DNA of 6,937 bases, from assembly GCA_003527165.1 (NCBI GenBank), contig DPSI01000287.1:1-6937 (forward strand). Direction: 5' to 3'. Under the pieces are notes generated by a model. The model ran no database searches, was not told where the DNA came from, and saw only the letters and a program-made list of their open reading frames with translations. The DNA is from Pseudomonas sp. Its GTDB lineage: Bacteria; Pseudomonadota; Gammaproteobacteria; Pseudomonadales; Pseudomonadaceae. Within the stretch, counting starts at the first letter, position 1. Every line of letters starts with the position of its first letter. Positions 1 through 5,208 of this stretch are shown one piece after another. Both the position numbers and the translations under genes were made by a program.

Positions 1-531
1 GCCGATCATCGGCAGTGCCAGTACGCCGTCCCAGAGTTTGACCACCGGGGTTGAGAGTTCCAGCAACTCTTCCTGTTGCCGCTTGATGACTGCCTCGCGT
101 GATTTCTGGAAAGTGCGGACAGTGTGCAGACCCAGCTGATCGATCAGCTCGGACAGCGCCCACAGCTGCTCGGCCAGGATGTTCGGCTCGTCGGCATATT
201 CGGTCTGCAACAACGGCATCAATGGGCGCTTGAACGAAAAGATAAAGCCGGCGGTTTGCTGCGAGTCGAAACCTAGCAGCACGCGGCTGTGCGACAGCCG
301 TTCCAGGAAAAGACGCATGTCTTCCCAGCTCGCTCCCCTGAGGTCGGTCGAATCGGTCTGCCCAGCACCTGCTATCAACAAACGTATGAAATCAGCGGTT
401 TGCTGGCGGAATTCGTCGATCTTGACGTTGCGGTACATACCGCTGGCTTCGAGTTCGCGGGTCCAGCTATCGAGCAGTTCCTGCTCGTTTTTGGCAATGA
501 CATTGAAGGTACGTTGTTGCAATGAGGCCAT
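1..531 (-). CDS. RsbR-type stressosome co-antagonist, 3' end outside window
   Basis: The visible part is 177 residues, beginning MASLQQRTFNVIAKNEQELL. Residues ~1-150 form an all-helical, acidic/amphipathic domain resembling the RsbRD N-terminal (non-haem globin-like) sensor domain. A linker helix (REAVIKRQQEELLELS) follows, then STPVVKLWDGVLALPMIG, which matches the start of a STAS domain in RsbR/RsbS-type proteins. The phosphorylatable STAS Ser/Thr sites lie beyond the window edge. In known systems such proteins assemble with RsbS into a cytoplasmic stressosome, which sequesters the kinase RsbT and releases it on stress; rsbS and rsbT would be expected just left of this window. ATG at 531 is chosen because AAGGA sits 9 bases upstream and the family normally begins close to this helix. 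The frame stays open upstream to another ATG at 699. Family call is firm; the exact paralogue and partners are not visible. Confidence 0.85.
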   Translation of the reverse strand, partial: MASLQQRTFNVIAKNEQELLDSWTRELEASGMYRNVKIDEFRQQTADFIRLLIAGAGQTDSTDLRGASWEDMRLFLERLSHSRVLLGFDSQQTAGFIFSFKRPLMPLLQTEYADEPNILAEQLWALSELIDQLGLHTVRTFQKSREAVIKRQQEELLELSTPVVKLWDGVLALPMIG

Positions 532-987
532 TGGCGCGGGTCCTTGTGGGGAGATGCTGCGGTAGTCGGGTTTGATTCGAATTGCTGGCAGGCGTTCCAG
601 TTCGACAGGAAAACTAATTCTGCCCGAAAGGTGCGCCTGCGGCGTGGCTTTGGCCAAGCAGCTTGAACATCCGCAAAGCTTGATGGCATTTCGCCTCATG
701 TTCCTGGCTTGGTCAAGGTTTTCCAGTTACCTGAGCGCCGTGACCAGCAAGCGACTTCGGGCGAGTCTACGCGTTGGCGGAAACTAACCAGCCCCAAAGG
801 CCCGGGCGCAACCGTTTGGCAGCTAATTGCGTTTGCTTATTCAGAAAACCGCGTGGGGACCGACACATTAGCTGAGTGCCGCACGTCGACGCACCCCTTG
901 GCAGTGCTGTGCCTGATAGATGGCACTTCGCCTTTATTGGTTATTCGGTCAAGATTCTCCCCTTAATTCTCCCTGGAAGACAGCCCC
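532..987. other. Gene-free divergent region between RsbR-like and MucR-like genes
   Basis: These 456 bases separate two genes read outward. No convincing coding sequence is present: the open frames are short and carry no recognisable domain, apart from a 56-codon in-frame extension of the leftward gene (ATG at 699). No good sigma-70 or sigma-54 promoter was found for either gene. Between 875 and 927 there is a cluster of TGCC/GGCA half-sites: AGTGCC at 875-880 pairs with GGCACT at 922-927, and GTGCC at 909-913 can alternatively pair with GGCAC at 922-926. A weak Shine-Dalgarno (GGAAGA, 975-980) sits 7 bases before the rightward ATG. Both promoters presumably lie in this stretch. Confidence 0.6.
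541..545 (-). promoter_or_regulatory. Shine-Dalgarno AAGGA deciding the RsbR-like start
   Basis: On the minus strand AAGGA precedes ATG 531 by nine bases (CCCGCGCCA). It favours the short start over the in-frame ATG at 699, which has its own weaker AGGA. Confidence 0.6.
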
Positions 988-3102
988 ATGCTGGTCGGTA
1001 ATTACAACAACATCCTCGTGTTTTTCTCGTTCGTTGTTGCCGTGCTGGCTTCGTATACCGCGCTCGATATGGCCGGACGAGTCGCAGCGGCCAAAGGTCG
1101 CGCGGCACGGTTGTGGTTGGCTGGCGGCGCGTTCTCGATGGGGCTGGGGATCTGGTCGATGCATTTCATCGGCATGCTTGCGTTCAGTCTGCCGATTCCG
1201 TTGGGCTATGACCCCCTGATCACTGCCGGCTCGCTGATCATCTCCATCGGCGCGTCTGCTCTGGCGCTGTGGCTGGTCTGTCAGCGCGATCTACCGTGGA
1301 GTCGCCTGTTCCAAGGCGCACTGCTGATTGGCGCCGGTATCGCTGTGATGCACTACAGCGGCATGGCTGCGCTGCGCATGCAGCCAGGAATCCTCTACCA
1401 CACGGGATGGCTGATCGTATCGGTGGTGATCGCCGTCCTGGCTTCCGGCGCCGCACTGTGGCTGGCCTTCCGACTGCGCTCCAATGTGAACAACCTGCGG
1501 GTCTGGCGCGGTATGGCCTCGCTGATCATGGGCTTGGCGATCGCCGGAATGCACTACACCGGCATGGCGGCGGCGAGCTTCCCCGAGGGCAGCTTCTGCG
1601 GTGCGTCTAACGGGGTGGACACCAACTGGCTGGCATTGCTGGTCATCGTGCTGACGCTGGCCGTGCTGGCCATCACGTTGATCGTCTCGATTCTCGACGC
1701 GCGTCTGCAGTCACGTACATCGGTGCTGGCCAGCTCGCTGGAAAAAGCCAACTCCGAGCTGATGCAGCTGGCGTTGCATGACAACCTGACCCGCCTGCCG
1801 GATCGTCTGCTGCTGGAAGATCGTCTGAGCCAGGCGCTGAAGTTGGCGCAGCGCGAGCAGTCCTGCTTTGCCGTGATGTTCATGGACCTGGACGGGTTCA
1901 AGGCGGTGAACGATGCGTACGGTCATCACATCGGCGACCAGCTGCTGATTAGTGTGACCGAGCGCTTGCGCACCTGTGTTCGCGCGCAGGATACCCTGGC
2001 GCGCCTCGGTGGGGACGAGTTCGTGCTGCTTGCCTCGATCACTGGTCCGGATGATGCCGCGACGCTGGCGGGGAAGCTGGTACAGCGCATCGGCGAGCCG
2101 TTCGTGCTGTCGCGTTACACGCTGAGCGTGTCGCTGAGCATCGGTATCGCCGTCTATCCAGGCGACGGTGATCTGGAGCGTGACCTGCTGCTGCATGCCG
2201 ACGCGGCGATGTACCACACCAAGAATGCGGGCCGGAACGGCTACAGCTTCTTCGAAGCCTCAATGAATGCCAACGCCGCCGAGCAATTGCAGCTGCTGCA
2301 CGACCTGCGCTTGGCCGAGGCCCGCGGTGAGCTGCGTTTGCATTACCAGCCGAAATTCGAGGCGCCGGCCGGCCCGGTACGTGGTTTCGAGGCGCTACTG
2401 CGTTGGCAGCACCCGGAGCGGGGCTTGCTGGCGCCGGACAGGTTTCTGCCCTTGGCGGAGAAGACCGGACTGATCATCCCGATTGGCAAGTGGGTCCTGA
2501 ACGAAGCCTGCCGGCAGTTGCGCGAATGGCATCTGCAGGGTTTCAGTCACTGGACCGTCGCGGTCAACCTGTCTGCCGTTCAGTTCGAGCAGCCGGACCT
2601 GCTCGGCGTGGTCACGGACGCGATCGAGCAACACGGTATCCCGCCCGAGATGCTGACCATCGAGGTCACCGAAACCGTGGCCATGCGCAGCCCGGAAACC
2701 ACCATCGAAACGCTGGAAAGGCTGACCGATCTTGGCATAAAGGCCTCAATCGATGATTTTGGTACGGGTTATTCGAGCCTGCTCTATCTGAAGCGGCTTC
2801 CGGCGAGCGAGCTAAAGATCGACCGCGCTTTCGTCAAGGAAATGAGCGACGGAAACGAAGACTCCGTCATTGTCTCGGCGATCATCGCGCTAGGCAAAAC
2901 GCTGGGACTGGAAATCGTGGCCGAGGGCGTGGAAACCGCAGAGCAGCAGAAATTCCTCACGGGCCTCGGTTGCGAAACGCTTCAGGGGTTTCTGCTTGAT
3001 CGGCCTATCACGGCCGAGCAAGTCCTCGAGCGCGCTCAACAGGCTCGGCTGGGGTGGTCGACAGCCGTCGCAGCCGGGCCGCAGGTAGCCGAACCCAGCT
3101 AG
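988..3102 (+). CDS. mucR: MucR-like membrane MHYT-GGDEF-EAL c-di-GMP synthase/phosphodiesterase
   Basis: This is a 704-residue inner-membrane signalling protein. Residues 1-~238 hold about seven hydrophobic helices with three MHYT-type motifs (MHF 58-60, MHYS 121-124, MHYT 188-191); this domain is proposed to bind a metal and sense a diatomic gas such as NO, CO or O2. A short coiled linker (~240-262) leads to GGDEF (~262-425), with the catalytic motif at 341-345 and an inhibitory I-site RAQD (332-335) five residues before it. EAL (~435-685) keeps E468 (EAL), N527 (NLS), E559 (EVTE), D589/D590 (DDFGTG), K610 (LKID), E646 (EGVE) and Q666 (QG). Both c-di-GMP synthesis and hydrolysis therefore look possible. 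Pseudomonas aeruginosa MucR has the same architecture and near-equal length, and is tied to alginate production and NO-induced dispersal. The symbol rests on architecture and on memory of its N-terminus; NbdA is the alternative paralogue, less likely from length. It is unrelated to rhizobial zinc-finger MucR. Confidence 0.93.
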   Translation: MLVGNYNNILVFFSFVVAVLASYTALDMAGRVAAAKGRAARLWLAGGAFSMGLGIWSMHFIGMLAFSLPIPLGYDPLITAGSLIISIGASALALWLVCQRDLPWSRLFQGALLIGAGIAVMHYSGMAALRMQPGILYHTGWLIVSVVIAVLASGAALWLAFRLRSNVNNLRVWRGMASLIMGLAIAGMHYTGMAAASFPEGSFCGASNGVDTNWLALLVIVLTLAVLAITLIVSILDARLQSRTSVLASSLEKANSELMQLALHDNLTRLPDRLLLEDRLSQALKLAQREQSCFAVMFMDLDGFKAVNDAYGHHIGDQLLISVTERLRTCVRAQDTLARLGGDEFVLLASITGPDDAATLAGKLVQRIGEPFVLSRYTLSVSLSIGIAVYPGDGDLERDLLLHADAAMYHTKNAGRNGYSFFEASMNANAAEQLQLLHDLRLAEARGELRLHYQPKFEAPAGPVRGFEALLRWQHPERGLLAPDRFLPLAEKTGLIIPIGKWVLNEACRQLREWHLQGFSHWTVAVNLSAVQFEQPDLLGVVTDAIEQHGIPPEMLTIEVTETVAMRSPETTIETLERLTDLGIKASIDDFGTGYSSLLYLKRLPASELKIDRAFVKEMSDGNEDSVIVSAIIALGKTLGLEIVAEGVETAEQQKFLTGLGCETLQGFLLDRPITAEQVLERAQQARLGWSTAVAAGPQVAEPS

Positions 3103-3122
3103 TCTGAACGCCTGGATTCAGA
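3103..3122. terminator. Weak dyad between convergent genes, possible bidirectional terminator
   Basis: TCTGAA (3103-3108) and TTCAGA (3117-3122) are perfect inverted arms around an 8-base loop, immediately after the MucR-like stop codon and spanning the stop of the convergent YgiM-like gene. The stem is only 6 bp, AT-rich, and has no T-run on either strand, so it is at best a weak transcription barrier. Confidence 0.25.
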
Positions 3123-3795
3123 ACCAGCGATCGTTGCGCTTGCGACCGCGCGTCATGGCCGGAATGATCAATCCGGCCAGCAAGCCGGCGCCGGCGATGC
3201 TGCCGCCGTACACCATGTACCGCATCAGGACCTGGTTGTTTTCGTCGCCGAGACGCGCTTGGGCATCGCGCAGCTCCGATTCAGTCGCGGTGAGGGCGGT
3301 GTCCAGTGCCTGGCGGCGCGCTTCCAGTTCATCGATCAGGGCCTTGCGCGAGTCGAGCGTCTCTTGCATGCCCTGTACCCGTGCCTTCCAGTTGTCATCG
3401 ATGGTTCGCAGCTCTTCGCTGAGTTCGGCAACTTTCTGTTCCAGTTCCGGCAAGCGCTCCGCTTGACCGGGCATTTCCTGGAGATCGGCGCTGCGGATCC
3501 ACACCCGGTCGCCGTTTTCGCCGCGAACCTGGCTGTAGTCGCCCTGGGTGTCGAGCAGTTCGACCTTTTGTCCGGACGTGAGCGTGCCGACGATGCGGTA
3601 GCCGTCGGTTGGGCCGCTGCGTACGTAGGTGGTCAGACTGTCGCTGACCCAGCGATCATTTGTCGCTTGCTGAGCCTGGGCTGGTGCGATGATGGCCAGC
3701 AGGGTTCCGAACAGTCCGGCACGCAAGGCCCGGCGCTGCGTTGCGGATCCGGAAACACGGGAAAGAAGAGCAAAAAGATGACGGGATATGGGCAT
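3118..3795 (-). CDS. YgiM-like exported SH3-domain membrane-anchored protein
   Basis: The protein has 225 residues. A long signal sequence has a basic n-region (ATQRRALRAG) and a hydrophobic core at ~27-37, with AQA (39-41) as a likely cleavage site. A bacterial SH3 domain spans ~45-107 (VRSGPTDGYRIVG, then VWIRSADLQEMPG). A charged coiled coil fills ~110-188. One C-terminal membrane helix (~194-214) is followed by the basic tail RGRKRNDRWF. This order, the length and the terminal helix-plus-KRxDRW tail match the YgiM/TIGR04211 family (E. coli YgiM is about 206 residues), whose role is not well defined; SH3b domains suggest periplasmic peptidoglycan contact, with the C-terminal helix anchoring it in the inner membrane. 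ATG 3795 is chosen over a longer frame reaching 3909 because it places the signal sequence correctly and has GAAG six bases upstream. It stands alone, convergent with the MucR-like gene. Confidence 0.85.
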   Translation of the reverse strand: MPISRHLFALLSRVSGSATQRRALRAGLFGTLLAIIAPAQAQQATNDRWVSDSLTTYVRSGPTDGYRIVGTLTSGQKVELLDTQGDYSQVRGENGDRVWIRSADLQEMPGQAERLPELEQKVAELSEELRTIDDNWKARVQGMQETLDSRKALIDELEARRQALDTALTATESELRDAQARLGDENNQVLMRYMVYGGSIAGAGLLAGLIIPAMTRGRKRNDRWF

Positions 3796-3861
3796 GGTGG
3801 TCTTCGCGTTGACAAAAGATGATGGACCCGGTGAACGGGTCAAAACATAAGCGGATCCGGA
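3743..3861. repeat. Pair of 11-bp direct repeats GCGGATCCGGA flanking the YgiM-like start
   Basis: GCGGATCCGGA occurs at 3743-3753 (inside the signal-peptide codons) and at 3851-3861 (upstream region), 108 bases apart. Each contains the 8-bp palindrome CGGATCCG. A shorter GCGGATCC recurs at 3493-3500. It could be a chance repeat or a pair of operator sites either side of the promoter. Confidence 0.35.
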
Positions 3862-4111
3862 GCTGCCAAGTGCACCAACAGTATGCCGCGACGGGACAAC
3901 GGTTGGCATGCCGGATAAGTGCCGTGAAGGGGAGGATGCATTCTCCCTGGTGGGATCCTAGCCCATGTAGGGCCGCAGACAGGACAGACAGCAAGAAGCG
4001 CTGTGGGTTCATTAAATTTTCATCATCTGATGCCGGGCCTGGATCGGCCCCGTCAAATGATTCGCTCCAAGGCGCGAATTCTGCGTAGAGCCTCGATGGG
4101 CTAGGGCGACG
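3796..4111. other. Gene-free region upstream of YgiM-like gene
   Basis: These 316 bases hold the leader of the YgiM-like gene and the 3' flank of the 102-residue hypothetical gene; no coding sequence is convincing. For the leftward gene, TTATGTTTTG near 3842-3851 could contain a -10 element, but TTGGCA upstream is only about 14 bases away, too close for a normal sigma-70 promoter. An AT-rich patch (TTCATTAAATTTTCATCATC, 4010-4029) is followed by a GC hairpin, GGGCC (4035-4039) with GGCCC (4046-4050). On the minus strand this hairpin lies beyond the hypothetical gene but lacks an adjoining T-run, so I do not call a terminator. Confidence 0.5.
3825..3841 (-). promoter_or_regulatory. Stem-loop dyad in the YgiM-like leader
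   Basis: GACCCG (3825-3830) and CGGGTC (3836-3841) form a perfect 6-bp stem with a 5-base loop, 30 bases upstream of the YgiM-like ATG. It could be an operator or an mRNA hairpin in the 5' leader. No run of T follows on the minus strand, so it is not an attenuator of the standard kind. Confidence 0.35.
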
Positions 4112-4420
4112 CTACAGCATCTCGACGGGGTGCGCTCGGATCACCACCAGCTCTTGGCGGAACCGGGTTTCCAGCGACGCCCGGTAGTTCGCCCACCAGC
4201 AGCGGTCGAGTTCTGCAGCCATGACTTCGTAGATGATCAGATCGTCGTGCACGGCATGGCTTTCATCTTCGCGCCACAGCCCGTTCGCCGGAGCACGGGC
4301 ATAGGCGGTCAGGCCACCGAACTGCTTCATGAGTTCGTCGCGAACCTCGGCAAACAGCGTTTTGGGCAGCGCCTGTCCGTCATTGTCGTAAAGCGGAAGC
4401 AGCAGCTGGGTCAGGTACAT
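4112..4420 (-). CDS. Conserved hypothetical protein, 102 residues
   Basis: I do not know a function. The product begins MYLTQLLLPLYDNDGQALPK and is a small soluble protein with no signal peptide or membrane helix. Features are a short N-terminal strand (LTQLLLPLYD), an amphipathic helix (FAEVRDELMKQF), GGLTAYARAPANGLW, an acidic central strand (VHDDLIIYEVMAAELD) and a WW-containing helix (WWANYRASLETRFRQ) before the C-terminal strand ELVVIRAHPVEML. The pattern fits a compact alpha/beta fold, and I recall similar uncharacterised proteins in Pseudomonas and other proteobacteria. ATG 4420 is preferred over upstream starts because GGAG precedes it by eight bases and the hydrophobic strand then starts at residue 2. 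It is divergent from the ADC-like gene, with 137 bases between them, and nothing lies downstream within 300 bases, so it is probably transcribed alone. Confidence 0.8.
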   Translation of the reverse strand: MYLTQLLLPLYDNDGQALPKTLFAEVRDELMKQFGGLTAYARAPANGLWREDESHAVHDDLIIYEVMAAELDRCWWANYRASLETRFRQELVVIRAHPVEML

Positions 4421-4557
4421 GGTGCAGGCTCCGTGCGTAATCGCGTGCTTTTTTGATGCGACCACCCGCAAGCGCACTCAGCGCTGCTATACGGATCAAC
4501 GGCAAACCGGCGCGGTCGATTGGAACTGACTAATGCACGCCACAAGCGAGGACAGCA
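4421..4557. promoter_or_regulatory. Divergent promoter region for hypothetical and ADC-like genes
   Basis: This 137-base gap must carry both leftward and rightward promoters. I see a T-run (TTTTTT, 4449-4454), a perfect dyad AGCGC (4471-4475) with GCGCT (4481-4485) around a 5-base spacer, and TATACG (4488-4493) as a possible -10 hexamer without a well-spaced -35. The rightward gene's Shine-Dalgarno is GAGGA (4548-4552). Confidence 0.4.
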
Positions 4558-5208
4558 GTGGACGACAGGACCCAAGCCGCTCACGACGCAGCGATTCCAA
4601 ACGCTCCCTGGCACCTGCGAGGCTCGGCGTGTGTGTCGCTGTGGCGTCTTCCGCGAGTGGAGCTCGGCAAGCTCGCGCCGGATCCTGGCTTGCCCTTGCT
4701 AACCGTTGCTGGCAACGCGTTCGTTGCAACCATCTGGGCGCAGTACAGCGGCGGCACGCTGCGTTACGACGAGTTGGCGGTTGCGGTACTGGTACGTGGT
4801 AAAGGGCTGCTGGTCCCGGCGGGCACGGTGACCGCGATCTGGGTCGATGACGCTGTCTCAGCCGAGGGCGGGCGCCGTCTCTGGCATATCCCCAAGGCGC
4901 TGGCACGGTTCGAAACGCTTGCTTCGGGCCGGGAATTTGCCGGAAAGATGACCTTCGATGAGCAACGGGTGGCCGTCTTGCGCTTCGAACCGGGTGCGGC
5001 CCTGCCGGGAAGGCCGGGGTTGAGCGGCTTCGTCGTTCAGCCAGGCGTTGGTGGCCCCTTGCGCACCCGGTGTACGGTCAAAGGTGCGCTGCGCACTGGG
5101 CGGGCGCATTGGGCGTTCTCCCCGTCCGGTCCGCTCGGCGTCCTGCATGGACGCCGGCCGTTGCTCAGCGTCGGTATTCGAGAGATGGACGCCGCGTTTG
5201 GCGTTTAA
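4558..5208 (+). CDS. Acetoacetate decarboxylase-like (ADC-fold) protein
   Basis: The 216-residue soluble protein resembles the acetoacetate decarboxylase superfamily (the Clostridium enzyme has 244 residues). Visible family features are the opening APWHLRGSACVSLWRLP (16-32), SGGTLRYDELAVAVLV (64-79), and GGRRLWHIPKALARFE (104-119). K113 in WHIPKA aligns with the Schiff-base lysine of ADC in its YPKKL motif, but the next residue is Ala where ADC has the second Lys that tunes the first, so acetoacetate may not be the substrate. Many ADC-fold proteins in bacteria are uncharacterised. The start is GTG 4558, supported by GAGGA five bases upstream; there is no in-frame ATG nearby. Its stop overlaps that of the convergent FAD oxidoreductase, and it is divergent from the 102-residue hypothetical gene. 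Family call is fairly sure; reaction unknown. Confidence 0.78.
   Translation: MDDRTQAAHDAAIPNAPWHLRGSACVSLWRLPRVELGKLAPDPGLPLLTVAGNAFVATIWAQYSGGTLRYDELAVAVLVRGKGLLVPAGTVTAIWVDDAVSAEGGRRLWHIPKALARFETLASGREFAGKMTFDEQRVAVLRFEPGAALPGRPGLSGFVVQPGVGGPLRTRCTVKGALRTGRAHWAFSPSGPLGVLHGRRPLLSVGIREMDAAFGV

Noticed and set aside
576..603. AlgU/RpoE-like promoter on the minus strand (GAACTG, 17 bases, TCGAA)
   Set aside because: The -10 part is a poor match to TCTGA and the -35 lacks its last T; one such partial match is expected by chance.
811..830. Sigma-54-like -24/-12 element (TTTGGCAGCTAATTGC)
   Set aside because: GG and GC are separated by 9 bases rather than the required 10, and the site lies over 150 bases from the start codon.
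532..987. c-di-GMP riboswitch upstream of the MucR-like gene
   Set aside because: No GEMM-type conserved core could be recognised; the dyads present are too short and simple.
3259..3822. 187-codon rightward frame opposite the YgiM-like gene
   Set aside because: The minus strand encodes a complete signal peptide, SH3 domain, coiled coil and anchor; the opposite frame has no recognisable features.
4035..4050. Hairpin GGGCC/GGCCC as a terminator for the 102-residue gene
   Set aside because: Only 5 bp with no T-run on either strand, and about 60 bases past the stop codon.
4496..4906. 136-codon leftward frame opposite the ADC-like start
   Set aside because: Arg/Pro-rich low-complexity composition typical of a wrong-frame reading; conflicts with the ADC-family match.
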